Translations under genes and position numbers: made by a program
Notes under the pieces: model-generated
What the model was told of the DNA's origin: nothing
The model's database searches: none
Seen by the model: only the letters and a program-made list of their open reading frames with translations
Shown: positions 29,275-39,981 of the stretch, piece by piece
Numbering within the stretch: position 1 is the first letter of the stretch
How the letters are laid out: each line of letters begins with the position of its first letter
Origin: Aphanomyces cochlioides
Taxonomy: Eukaryota; Oomycota; Saprolegniomycetes; Saprolegniales; Verrucalvaceae
Length of the DNA: 64,000 bases
Reading direction: 5' to 3'
Assembly (NCBI GenBank): GCA_019828595.1
Contig: JAHQRK010000001.1
Location: forward strand, 1,488,001-1,552,000

Positions 29275-31563
29275 TTAAAACGACGACGCGACGAAGAAGC
29301 CGCCAGACGCGCGGTGGGGCGGCACCATTTGCATGTGGAACGGAGACTGTGCGGATCTCCACAGAGCGGCGGCGGTCGGGGACAGAAATTCCTCCTCGGT
29401 CGTCCATGCGCTTGGACCGCTTGGGCGAAGTTGTTGTTCCGACGGCCGCGGCGTTTCTGGGTTTGTCCATCCGCTCCATCGACCTTTCCCAGGGGTGTAG
29501 AAAAGTCTCGTGCGCACAAAGTGCTTGAGCCGCGTGCCGTACTCGTTTGGCGGCACGGCGCTCACGTTAGACATGTCCTTGCAGCAAAACAAGCCGAGGA
29601 ACCATCGCTGGAGCGTCCATCGCCACGTATATCGCTGGAGCATGTCAATGATCCCAAGGTAGTAGATTCGTTCGCGCGTCTTGGAGAGCGTCCCGGACGA
29701 CGCGGACGGCACGTTGTGGATGTACTTGACGCCGAGGAGGATGCTGTAGTCCATGATGTCCCGCGTCGCGAGGAATGTAATGTCTTCAATCAGTTGCGAC
29801 TGCATGTTGGCTTCGTCCATGTCGTCGACTTGAATCGTCTGACGGAGTTTGAGAAAGTCAATGTCCATCATGAGCTTGGAGATCGCCTCGCGGTTCTGCG
29901 ACCGGACGATGTACTGCTCGACATCATGCGACTGAATCGCCTGCCGTCGGTCCGTGTTGCCTTTGAGATCAAAGCGCTGGTCGACCGCGCCTTCGTTGAA
30001 TAGGTTCTGCATCACGACAAAGTACATGCGCCGCGATCCGACGGGCAGCGAGATCGAGTGGCAACCAAAGTACCGACACAGATACGACTCGGGATGCGCT
30101 TGGAGGTAGTTGTGGTAGTAAGGCCTAGAAGAGAACGCCTTGTTACAAGCGGCAAGACGAAGCGCGTACAGGATGGAGCGGAGCACTTGGTACTCGTCTT
30201 CTGGGACGCTCTTGACCATAAACTTCTTGTTGGCTAGCACACAACGCCATGAGACACGAGTCTGGCGTCGATCGTCCTTACCGGTGAAGTAGAAAATGTT
30301 GCCGCTCTTGCCTTCCGACCCGTGTTCGTCGAGGATTTGATCGAGCGCGAACGATGCAATGTACTCCTCTTGCGTGACGCCAAACATCGTCCGGAGGTCG
30401 TGGAAGACCGCCGGCGCGCAGTCATAAAAGGTCAAGTCGCCGCTTTCAAAGCGTCCGTGGACGACAATCGCTTTCGTCATGATGCAGCTGTAATCCGAGA
30501 GCTGAATGTCCGCCGTGGCTTTGGGCTCGACGCCTTGCGCTCCCTCGACAATGCCCATGGACGTGTACTTCATGATGCATTGGCGCAGCACATTCGAGAT
30601 GCTCAGGGTTTGCGAGTTGTCATGTTCGTCGTCTTCTGTTGCCCGATGCAAGTCCTCCGTCATGGGAGAAGGAGCGCAAGTGACAGTCGACGAGGCAGCA
30701 AATCGCGACGACCGCCGCCTGTTGGCCCAGCATGCCTTGCGCTGAAAGAGAGCAAAGACAGCGACGAGCTGGGCGAGCTCCATGAGTTGGTCGAGTGTGT
30801 TGGCCACCGTGGATCGCTCTCGCGTCGTCGCTTCGACGTGGGCGTCGGCAAAGTAGAGGCACAACGACATGAGCCCTCCCAAGCCAAAGACGAGCAGGTA
30901 GGGCAGAATCAACTTGGCCATGCGTCGGGTCGTCGTGTGGGCTTGAGTCTCCAGGACTCGGGACTTCGTCCATGCCACCAGCAAAGCAACAATGATGTAC
31001 GCGAGAACTCCGTACACGGGGATGATCATCCACATACGAAGGTGGGCAGCGGTGCTTGGTGTTGGCGGTGACGTCGTTGGGCCACGCGTTTCGTTTTGGA
31101 AGAGCCATGAGAACGCCGCGATCCAAAAGCCGGCACAGGGCCATGCCACCAAGTGATGGAGTAAACTGTTCGCATGGAAGGGCAGAAATGGATTCGACAG
31201 CGACGAGATCAAGTCCGTCGCGAGCATGAGGTACCAAAAAGTCGACGCGGACGAAAAGTAAAAGGAGCACCAGAACGGAATCGAGATGGAGGATGGGACG
31301 TACGATGCATTGGTCAAGCACGCTCGGGCGACATCGACGATCGTTGGCCATGGGTTCTTGGCATTGCCGCGCAGCGTGTGTATCGTCGAGAGGTGCATGA
31401 TCGCTCGAAAGATGATGCATAAACTCGCAGAGAAGAGAATGCAGAGCAGAACAGGTCCTGGATATGCGCGCGTTCTTGGAAACTGCGCAAAGATGACGAT
31501 TGAGCCTGCGAGAATGGCCGATGCGACGACCAGCAGCGACGCTTCCAGCGCGGATGGGTCCAT
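29275..31563 (-). CDS. GPCR-PIPK: seven-helix receptor fused to phosphatidylinositol-phosphate kinase (copy A)
   Basis: The start is the ATG at 31563, just before helix 1 (LLVVASAILAGSIVIFAQFP). Seven hydrophobic segments follow in about 300 residues, with FWYLMLATDLISSLSNPFLP after helix 3. The C-terminal half is a PIPK catalytic domain: SGNIFYFT, NKKFMVKSVPEDEY (catalytic Lys), then YFGCHSISLPVGSRRMYFVV, FDLKGNTDRR, DIMDYSILLGVKYIH and LGIIDMLQRYTWRW. Two introns must be removed: 30281-30234 (48 nt, a multiple of three, so it reads through as if coding) and 30169-30125 (45 nt). The fusion is predicted to couple a membrane signal directly to PIP2-type lipid production. GPCR-PIPKs are known from oomycetes and a few other protists. 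All PIPK core motifs look intact. Confidence 0.92.
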   Translation of the reverse strand: MDPSALEASLLVVASAILAGSIVIFAQFPRTRAYPGPVLLCILFSASLCIIFRAIMHLSTIHTLRGNAKNPWPTIVDVARACLTNASYVPSSISIPFWCSFYFSSASTFWYLMLATDLISSLSNPFLPFHANSLLHHLVAWPCAGFWIAAFSWLFQNETRGPTTSPPTPSTAAHLRMWMIIPVYGVLAYIIVALLVAWTKSRVLETQAHTTTRRMAKLILPYLLVFGLGGLMSLCLYFADAHVEATTRERSTVANTLDQLMELAQLVAVFALFQRKACWANRRRSSRFAASSTVTCAPSPMTEDLHRATEDDEHDNSQTLSISNVLRQCIMKYTSMGIVEGAQGVEPKATADIQLSDYSCIMTKAIVVHGRFESGDLTFYDCAPAVFHDLRTMFGVTQEEYIASFALDQILDEHGSEGKSGNIFYFTGKDDRRQTRVSWRCVLANKKFMVKSVPEDEYQVLRSILYALRLAACNKAFSSRPYYHNYLQAHPESYLCRYFGCHSISLPVGSRRMYFVVMQNLFNEGAVDQRFDLKGNTDRRQAIQSHDVEQYIVRSQNREAISKLMMDIDFLKLRQTIQVDDMDEANMQSQLIEDITFLATRDIMDYSILLGVKYIHNVPSASSGTLSKTRERIYYLGIIDMLQRYTWRWTLQRWFLGLFCCKDMSNVSAVPPNEYGTRLKHFVRTRLFYTPGKGRWSGWTNPETPRPSEQQLRPSGPSAWTTEEEFLSPTAAALWRSAQSPFHMQMVPPHRASGGFFVASSF

Positions 31564-31902
31564 GTGTGTTTGCACCACAAATCTAAAGTCGCCATCCACG
31601 CTGAGCACGAGATTTCTCGGCTCATTTGCGTTCGCGGAGTGGCACGCTTCTGGCCTCAGCACATCTCACTATCTCAGGAGTGGTGGAGCCGTTACTTTAG
31701 ACTTGGAATTTGTATACTCTGACGTATACAGGCCCACTCTGGGAGTGGACTGAGTTCTCCATGCTGACGTAAGGCGAAGAAGCCGCCTCCGAGATGGAAC
31801 GAATCCGCGAGTAATTCGCCAGGCGAGCGCTTGAAACGACTCAAGAATCGCCAAGCAAGACGCTTCCGTTGCGATGGAGATCTTTCCAGACGTCACGCAG
31901 CT

Positions 31903-32457
31903 TCACTGGACGTAGAGACGACAATGCGCATGGAACTTGGTTACTCGGTATGATGATGTGACCTCTTGAACTACCCATGGAAGTGTTGCACGGCTCAAGG
32001 TCCCAAGCTCGTCGCTGTCTTTACATCGAACAAGATATCCCAGGTGGATGGTCGATGGTTGCTCCGTGAAAGAGTACCAGTACGTACTTGGAGTTTCCAT
32101 CGGAAGCTTCGAATAGTGGACCATGGACGGTGGAGCGAGGAAAATGTACCACGACGAGTCACTTGCTGTTTCCTCATACACGCCTGTCTAGATCTTGTCT
32201 GGTTGTCGTCCTCTGCACTCGACCTCCACTATGACAGGCAATGACATGCTGGATACACATCCTTCCACTGTTTGCAGATGAAGCTTAGTCCCATCAAATG
32301 GGACGACCGACCCGCACGCATGGATGAGGAGTTCGATATTTTGCAACATGGACTACTCTTGGGACTAAACGATACACAGAGAGCTCTCTTAGTTTTCCTG
32401 GAGGATGGCGCAGTCAATGTCGCTGATTTCGTCCGAGAGATTCGTCGCGAGCCACAT
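31903..32457 (-). pseudogene. Broken gene between the two GPCR-PIPK copies
   Basis: One minus-strand frame is protein-like over its whole length but interrupted. From 32457 it reads MWLATNLSDEISDIDCAILQ, then a cluster of stops (about 32390-32350). It then restarts MLQNIELLIHACGSVVPFDG from 32349, stops at one TAG (about 32190), and continues TGVYEETASDSSWYIFLAPP to a final stop at 31903. No GT...AG pair of normal length removes the single TAG, because it sits inside continuous coding-like sequence. The family is not recognised. It may be a decayed gene, or a live gene with a non-canonical intron. Flanking 31564-31902 shows nothing clear. Confidence 0.4.
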
Positions 32458-32582
32458 CTCGGTCGCTTCCGATGTCGCCTACAGCACGAGTCTTAGCCGA
32501 AATGGCCCACTGGGGCCATGCCTCGTTGCCAGCAAAGGGCTCGAACCCACTGGGCCGATGTGTCGATGGAAAGCCGCCCTGC

Positions 32583-34835
32583 TCACAATGTTAAGAGCCA
32601 CTCTGGCATCTTGGACGGCTGAACCTCTGACGTTGTCGTGTACTGGCCACTCGGTTGTGTGCTCGATGAAAAGGCCGACGACCGGCTCTGCCGCCTTGTC
32701 TGGTTGAACATGTCTTGGCGGATAAAGTTGATGAGTCGCTGGCCGTACTGAACGGGCGGCACGGCACTCACTTGGCTCGTGTCCTTGCAGAGCACGGAGC
32801 CGAGAAACCATCGCTGGATCTACTCGCCATGTGAAACTACCATCAGACAATCTATCTGTCGTACGGTCCAGCGCCAATTGTACCGCTGCAGCATGTCGAT
32901 GATGCCCATGTTGTACAAGTTGGTGCCGTCTCTCGAGATGACAGCGGCGCTTTGCCGCGGCGCTCCTTCGTGCAAATGCCGGACGCCGACCAAGATGCTA
33001 GCCACGTCCCCATTGAGACAACCTTCAAAGATAGAGCATGCTAACCTGTAGTCCATGATGTGTTGATCCACGAGGAAGCTGATGTCGCGTTTGAGTTGGT
33101 CCTTCGTGGCCGTGGCATCCGCATCAGCGAGGAGAATACACTGATGGATGCGAGAGAAATCAATGTCGAGCATGAGTTTGTCGACGGCTCGGCGCTGGAC
33201 AGTCTGCCGCATGATAAGCTCCACTTCGGTCGTTGCGATGGCCTGGCGTCTGTCGGTGTTGCCCTTGAGATCGTATCGTTGATCGACAGGACCTACAGCT
33301 GTCCTGAGCATCGCGGAGACCGTTCCTCACGTCGTACCATCGTGGAAAAGATTGGCCATGACGACAAAGTACATCCGCCTTGTGCCGACTGGAAGTGTGA
33401 TGGAGTGGCAGCCAAAGTAGCGACAGAGGAACGACCGCCGATGGTCCAGCATGTAGTTGTAGTACGCTGGTCTACTCCGAAGGTACAATTAGCACTCCCG
33501 TAGGTTCAAGCAACATACAAGATCGACCGCAGGACGTCAAACTCTTCCTTCGGCACGCTCTTGACCATGAATTGCTTGTTGGCTAGCGACATGGAGCGTG
33601 AGATCCTCACGAGACCGCGATGGAGACGAACCTGTGAAGTAAAAGATGTTGCCGCTTCTCCCTTCCGAGCAAATCTCTTTCAAGTTCTCGTCGGGGTTGA
33701 ACGCATTCAAGTACATCTTGTTGTCAATGCCGCAGAATTCGCGGAGGGAATGAAACACCGCGGGGGCGACGTCTTCAAAGACAAGATCGTCCGCCATCGA
33801 GTTGGGGGTCGTGCCAAAGAACGTGATGCGTTTTCGCTCGATCACTGCAAAGTCTTCCGGTCGTGGGAGCCGCCCAGTCACGAGATTGGTCGGATCGCGC
33901 GCCGCTGCGGATACAATCCCCATGCGCGTGAGGACCATGATCATTTTGCGCAAATCGGCCGCGATGTCGACGTCGAAGTCGGACGAGTCGACGCGATCGT
34001 TCTGCATCGTGTAGGCTGGCTGGGGGGAAGCAAGCGTGGGGAGAGTTTGACTTCGTGCCCGACAGAGGCCAACACCAGAGTCAAAGTAGAATAGGACGAA
34101 CAGCGCGATGACGGCGATGATACCAGTCAGCTGGTCCACGTACAAGGAGTAGACTGTCGGCGCATTGTGACCGACTTCGGCCAAGTAAACGACGAGGAGA
34201 ATGACGCCCGTCGCGCCAAAGACAACAAGATAGGGCGAAATGAGCTTGGCCATGCGGCGAGTCGTCTCGTGGGCATTTGTGTCGAGCTGGCGAGACTTGG
34301 CCCGCGCCGCGCGGAGAGCGGCAACGACATAGAGCAGGACAGCGTAGAGTGGTAGCACTGCGAGTATGCGCAGGTGGACGGTCGGCACGCGGCGTTGATT
34401 GTACAAGGTCAAGTCGTAGAACAAGCACCATGCACCTGCCAGGGGCCACGCCAAACTGTGATGGATGAGGCTGTTGGACTGAAACGGAAGGAACGGGTTC
34501 GACAACGACGAGATGAGATCCATAGCGAGCATGAGGTACCAGAACGTCGAAGCCGATAGAAAATAGAGCGAGAGCCAGAAAAGAACGAGAGTTGTGTTCG
34601 TGTGGTGGTCGGGGGCTTGACCCACACCGACCCACGAGAGTTCATCGGGGGCCGTGAGGAACATCGCCGCGCGGAAGAGCGTTCCAAGGCAAGAAGATAC
34701 AATGAGAGAGATGAGCACGGGACCTGGATGGGCTCGCGTTTTCGGGAATCGCACAAAGAAAACGAGCGTCGTGCACAAGATCGCAATGGAAGTCGCCAAG
34801 AGCAGCACCTGCCAAACGACGTCGGCGTCAACCAT
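32583..34835 (-). CDS. GPCR-PIPK: seven-helix receptor fused to phosphatidylinositol-phosphate kinase (copy B)
   Basis: A tandem paralogue of copy A. The start at 34835 (MVDADVVWQVLLLATSIAIL) aligns with copy A's start before helix 1. Six exons: 34835-33632, 33582-33519, 33471-33338, 33292-33046, 32997-32865 and 32819-32583. Spliced, the kinase reads GNIFYFT|ANKQFMVKSVPKEEF, SIL|PAYYNYM, HDG|PVDQRYDLKGNTDRRQ, HIMDYS|ILVGVRHLHEG and NWRWT|IQRWFLG. The first two introns sit exactly where copy A has its two. The other three are absent from copy A. The apparent frameshift near 33620 is a 49-nt intron (33631-33583, GTTCGT...CGCTAG) and not a lesion. Receptor helices are well conserved with A (SASTFWYLMLA.DLISSLSN). 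The ligand is unknown. Confidence 0.9.
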
Positions 34836-35155
34836 GCGGAAGAGATCGAATTGTGAAATGTCGTAGAAACAGGGGAGACGACTCAGCCAAATCTCGCCAA
34901 AGCATGAGAACTTGACCGGAAGATGCGTCGAAGCGGGCAGTTCCATGGCACGATTTCGAACGCATCTCCATGTTGACAACCGCGATATCTTTGAAAAAAT
35001 ACACTGTAAAAAATACCGTAAAAATATGATATTTCGATCCAAAATTCTTTTTTATTTTAATTTTTTATTCTTTTTTGGAAATACACTATTTACTATGCGT
35101 TCACACTAATGGAGGAGAATGTCGAGGAAAGATCACACTTTCGATTGCCACCGCC
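34836..35155. other. Divergent promoter of GPCR-PIPK B and the EXS gene
   Basis: About 320 bp, AT-rich near 34990-35090 (runs of A and T), with no ATCCGGAT copy seen. The minus-strand reading frame of copy B stays open into it, but the ATG at 34949 is not preferred, because copy A starts at the equivalent of 34835. Confidence 0.4.
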
Positions 35156-37547
35156 ATGGCCGACGGAGGACGAGACCAAGAGCTTAATCTGCTCGCGGAA
35201 TGGGATCGTGTAGGAAAAGACGTATCGATCGACTGAGACTAGTCACGCCGGTGGATGTGTAGGAAGATGACGTGCTGGCACTCAAGAACCGGTGGCGGAA
35301 AGTGAGAGATTGTCCCAACTGAACTTGTCGTTACCAAGGCGATATATAGACGAGTGCGTTTGTTACCCAACAGCTCCATGATCACGTGGCACTGCTCGAC
35401 CGATACGAGAGAGATTTCAACCAAGAACATGATTCATGGGATGCGTTGGCCCTTCGACATGCCAAGCAAAACTGGATCGAATTGCACCGACGGCTGCTTT
35501 GGCTCCAGGAAGAACACAATGCATTCATTGCTGGTACTGTACATGACTTCCATCTTTTCGCCATGCTGACTTTGATTCGATGTAGACTATCAAAGTCGAT
35601 TACATGTCATCCGAGCTGGTCAACCAAGCGGATCCCCATTGATTGAGGTAGTTCTGCTCAAAGCTTAGGGCCAAATCTTCCTACGACCGTAGGATCGCGC
35701 AGCCTTGCCGTCTGCTGATGCTGTCACCAGAGCTGTAAGCAAACTGGAGCAGCGGATGCTATCGGGGTTCTACCACGGCAATATGCGTGCCATGAAGCAC
35801 GAGTTGTACCCTCAGAGCGAGGAGATTGCAATCTGGTACGCACAGGACGCGCGCTTTGTCCTAAGTTTGCAGGTCGGGGTTCTACTTTGGCCAGCACTTC
35901 GGCATGATGGTCGTGCTCTTCATTTGGGTCATTTGGGACAGCGTCATTGACGATTCCAAGAACCACAACCTGTGGGGATCGTCCGTCTTTGCACTCTATC
36001 GCGGCATTGGTACGACTTCCCCCCATGTATAACGGCATCATGGTTTGTGGTTGTAGGCGTCCTCATCCTTCTTCTCTGGTGCTGGTGCTTTCAAGTCTAC
36101 GTCTACAACTGGTTCAACATCCCTTTCTTGTCCATCTTCGACTGGAAGGTGACCAAGTCGACACAGTTTGTCGTCCTCGTTCGCCAGGCGGTGTCCATCA
36201 CGATCATCTACTTGATCAACATCTTGGTAAGTCTTGCCCTGTCTTTCATGGAATCGCATTACCGTCGGTTCAGCTCTACTACAAGGCGCTTCGTGGCGAT
36301 ATACCACATCTCGTGCCGCCTTACGTCTTTCCATTGCTTCTCTTCCTCTTCCTCTTGTACATTTTAATCTTTCCACTGAAGCAGCGACGATCGTTGGGTA
36401 AAACTGTCTGCCGGTATGCGTTTGCTCCTTTCTTTTGCATAAAATTTGCAAATGTAGCGTCATCAGTGCGCCCTGCGCCATTGTCCGCTTCCGTGAAGCC
36501 TACCTTGGCGATATCTTCACAAGTTTAGTTCGTGTCTTCGTCGACTTGGCATGGTCTGGCTGCTACTTCTTCTCCGGTGCCTCATTGAGATGTTCGACCA
36601 AGTTGACACGGGATATTGTCTAGGAGCTTTTGTCGAAGAAGATTCTCGTGGCAACGACATTTGTACACAAAGCGGCATCCTGCACTGGATTGTCGTGCCG
36701 CTCATCTCCGCTCTTCCTTTGGTATTCCTCATCTACGACTTTCATGACGTTGCTCCAGTGGTGGCGCTTTTGTCAAAACATTCGCAAGTACCGCGAGACG
36801 CACAATCGATTCCCATACATACCCAACGCGATGAAGTATGCCTGCGCGCAGTCCGTCGTCTTGTTTGCAACGTTCCATCCTCACTTGAAACAACCCGACG
36901 ATCACATGACGACGTACCAGGTAATGCAGCGCCGAATGCATGCAGTCAGTGATCTCGTAGTGGTTTTACTTGGCAGCCTGTGTCATCACGACGATGTATC
37001 AATACTTTTGGGACGTCTACATGGATTGGGGTCTCGGCGGCGTCAATGGTCTCCGCAGTCTGCGCTTGTATCCCAACTGGATGTACTATTGCGCGATGGT
37101 TGTCGATTTCTTCTTGCGATTCTGTTGGACATTTACGTTGATTCCTCCGCAGGGCTATGGCCCCTTCCCCAGCAATGTCCAAGTAGGCGCGAGGGGATTT
37201 TGCATGATGTAGAGATTATCTTTGACTAGATCTACCTCAATCCAATCTTGGCATCGGCGGAAGTCATCCGACGAAGCATGTGGGGCTTGCTTCGAGTCGA
37301 GTACGAGCAAACTTTGCAACTCCTGTCGAGCCAGAAGTCGATTGCATCGACAACTTCCGAGGAAGAGAGGTAGAAACCATGTTCCACTCCCCCGGAGAAG
37401 ATTCATTTCTTGTGATTTAGCGACGATGATGATGAGCCAGATGAAAAGTATTCCTTCTGGGTACTCATTGAAATTTCAGTTGTTGTGACGATCGTGGTGG
37501 TCGTGGCGTGCATTGCCGTCCTCACGCGCAGTAACAAACATGATTGA
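35156..37547 (+). CDS. EXS-domain (XPR1/ERD1/SYG1-like) transporter
   Basis: Many short exons. Spliced start MADGGRDQELNLLAEWDR|EDDVLALKNRWRK|TSAFVTQQLHDHVAL, then a coiled region. Membrane segments follow: FGMMVVLFIWVIWDSVIDDS, VLILLLWCWCFQVYVYNWFN and QAVSITIIYLINIL. The EXS hallmark is QWWRFCQNIRKYRETHNRFP then NAMKYACAQSVVLFATFHPH, with YQYFWDVYMDWGLG and WMYYCAMVVDFFLRFCWTF. EXS proteins export inorganic phosphate (XPR1) or act in Golgi sorting (ERD1). The N-terminus does not look like a normal SPX phosphate-sensing domain. The last exon adds an acidic stretch (DDDDEPDEKYSF) and one further membrane helix (VVVTIVVVVACIAVL) before the TGA at 37545-37547, which is unusual. It converges on the LpxB gene 61 nt away. 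Confidence 0.82.
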
Positions 37548-37608
37548 CCACTTCCTCCTCCTCCGTTGCGACGTGTATCGTGCTGTAAATTCAATACTTC
37601 GAAGTAAC

Positions 37609-39460
37609 TCACTTATCTTCTTCACCTTCGTCGTTATCTTCTTCATGATGAACGTCGTTGCGTCGATACGAGCGAGCTGGTGGTCTCCGCTCGATAATGT
37701 CGTCGTCGTCGTCATCATCATCATCGTAATTGTCTCGAGTAGACTCGCTAGCAGCTTGATTTTCTGTCTCCTTGATTGCCATTGCCTCCACAACAACCTA
37801 AGCACTATTCACTTGCCTGTGGGGCTCTGTGGACTTACTTCAGCCGCTAGTTCACTGGCTCTACGTGGTGTTATATGAGTGTCAAAACGGTTCCACACGG
37901 CGAGTTGACTCAGAGCAGCACAAAGCAGAGCATTGTCGCCATCGTTGTCGCTCGCTGTCTTGTACATTTTCCTACCAGCTAGTCAAGCAAGAGACACAAG
38001 TGGTCGATCTACTGCAGAGCGGTTGTTAAGTTCGCACTGGTGCACTGACTGAAGATAAGTTCAGGGATGAGTTCTCTCTCCATCATGATGTTTGGTAGCG
38101 AGACAAATCGAACCCTCGCTAGCAACTTTGCGATCACTTCCGTCACTCGATTCGCACGGTAGATCACGATCGTAGGCAGTCCCGCCAGGACTGATTCAAT
38201 CACGACCGTGCCAGATACAGCGACGGCAACGTTACTGGACTATCGTCATGATGAGTACATTCTCTTGTAAGGAGATATATCAGTACCTCGATCATCTTTT
38301 GCTTTGCATCATTGTCGTACTCGACAGTCCATGGAATGCTCCATCCGTCTAAAACATCCTTGAGGATCAGCGCAATCGATCGAATAGTGGGAAAGACGAC
38401 GCGGATCTGCATGATATTGAGTTGAGTCACAGTCTTCTTCGACGTACGCTGCATTGTGACTTACCATGATTGTTCACAAAGGACGTAATGGCATCTTTCA
38501 CAAGATGAACGGTGCTGTAGACCTCGTTCTCGCGACTAATACACAGTGACAACATGCTAGGAATCGAGCTGGATACCTTCCAACAAAGGCACATATGACG
38601 TACTCCTCTCCTCGAGGCTGGCGATTTGGCATGGCCTCTTCGAAGATGCGAGTCTGAGCTGACAAAACATCCAGCGGTAGCCTTTCATCGAGCCATTCAT
38701 TTCGAGGAAACGACTTAAAGGCAGGATCTTTTGGGTTGGCGGGCTTCAATGCATGGGGACTAAAGAGACTGTGCTTCTCCAAGAAATCTTCCACGGCTGG
38801 ATGACCCACAAAGGCAGAAAAAGACGATCCCTTGTTGAACAGCAGCTCTTCAAATGGAAGAAGGACAAGCATGCGGTCCATTAGATGCTGAAGGGATGCT
38901 GAAGTCTGAGCTGTTTTCGAGTGTTTGTGCTTGTATGCCCAATTCGAAGGAGCAACGTAGTGGACTACTGCTGCATGCCGTCGTGTTTCACTCCCTGGAG
39001 CACATTAGTACAATTGACTCTAAATCAGCAAAACCTTTGAGCTTGTCGAGAACTCGAAAGCAAAACCCCTTGGAGTCGATTGTGACGATGGCATGCGGCC
39101 GACTAGCCTCAACATCGCGGACGACATCTTTGATACGTCTCTAAGTCATGCATGAATGGAGCGGGTAATGCCGTTCGAACCTTGAAGACAAACAACTTTG
39201 GAATGACTTCGATGAGACCCATCACAGACAGCTCTTCCATTGGAAACAAGGACTCGAATCGACCAGCTTTCATCATTTGAGGTCTACAAACATCCCATGA
39301 GTTCGCTTGGATCAAATTCGTCGCCTCACCCACCAACACCACGGTATGCAAACGGGCCTTGTGAGTGCTTTTCGAGTGCTTGGATGAGCTTTGCTCCTAT
39401 TGCATCACCAGACGCTTCGCCAGCCACGACATAGATCAATCGCTTCGTTCGCCACCACAT
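37609..39460 (-). CDS. LPXB: Lipid-A-disaccharide synthase (LpxB-like), nuclear gene with introns
   Basis: A GT-B glycosyltransferase that in bacteria joins UDP-2,3-diacylglucosamine and lipid X. In plants the homologue is mitochondrial. Spliced motifs match LpxB throughout: YVVAGEASGDAIGAKLIQAL, YRGVGG|PQMMKAGRFESL, FPMEELSVMGLIEVIPKLF, RRIKDVVRDVEASRPHAIVT, HYVAPSNWAYK, LPFEELLFNKG and FVGHPAVEDFL. They continue with FVGS|RENEV, SGTVVIESVLAGLPTIVIYR and RVRFVSLPNIMMERELIPEL. There are at least seven introns, including a 41-nt one (GTAGAT...TGGTAG, near 38008) that restores the frame after ..ANLTTALQ. An insert of about 45 residues follows FVGHPAVEDF. The tail after the enzyme is Asp/Glu-rich. 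The first in-frame ATG is at 39460, with no clear targeting peptide, so an upstream exon is possible. Confidence 0.87.
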
Positions 39461-39616
39461 CCGATGTATCCAAGCAACCCTGGGCAATTCCACAAAGCGA
39501 ACTTAGGCTACGTACATAACTGGAAAGAGGTGCATTTCACTCGACATCGCTCTCCATCATGCTGTGTTGCACGTTCATTGACTTGTCGAAAGATCTTCCT
39601 TCGGTAAGAAACAACG

Positions 39617-39652
39617 ACTTCCAATCATGCGCTGCAGTGCATGATTGGAAGT
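39617..39652. repeat. Inverted repeat: two CCAAT boxes in a 14-bp-arm hairpin
   Basis: Arms ACTTCCAATCATGC (39617-39630) and GCATGATTGGAAGT (39639-39652) are perfect complements around an 8-nt spacer containing CTGCAG. Each arm contains CCAAT. It lies in the 521-bp divergent space between LpxB (start 39460) and the FYVE-PI3K gene (start 39982). Confidence 0.75.
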
Positions 39653-39889
39653 TCATGCATCAAGTCTCACTCATTGTCAAGGGGAGGTTCGCCTTTCAAC
39701 GACAATTCTTGAATTCCTTCGAATTTGAAACCGCCACGACGGGGAAACATCGAGCAGAGTGAGCTGACACAACGATGGGGTACTCTGTCGGTCTTCTAGA
39801 TGCACTGGACGAAAGAACGCGGCATTCTTCAGACCCCAATGGAACTTGCGGTTGACGGCGGATGTGTCAAGATCTTCAGATTTTGAATC

Positions 39890-39920
39890 TACCGGATACG
39901 AGTGATGGCTTTCCGGATAC
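39890..39920. promoter_or_regulatory. Paired CCGGATAC elements upstream of FYVE-PI3K
   Basis: TACCGGATACG (39890-39900) and TTCCGGATAC (39911-39920) lie 62-92 bp before the ATG at 39982. They match one half of the recurrent ATCCGGAT palindrome and differ at the first two positions. Confidence 0.4.
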
Positions 39921-39981
39921 CAGAATTGGGCTTGTTTATTAAAATTAGATGGGAAATTGATCGAAGAAGGAATCCAAAGGC

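Noticed and set aside
30322..31071. 249-codon plus-strand frame across GPCR-PIPK copy A
   Set aside because: Shadow of the kinase/receptor coding sequence. Arg/His-rich with no domain.
32520..32560. GTGGGTTCGAGCCC on the minus strand, like a tRNA T-arm
   Set aside because: The five-base stem does not pair beyond three positions, and no D-arm, anticodon arm or acceptor stem can be drawn around it.
33583..33631. Apparent frameshift in GPCR-PIPK copy B
   Set aside because: A 49-nt GT...TAG intron at the same place as the 48-nt intron of copy A restores FYFT|ANKQFMVKSV.
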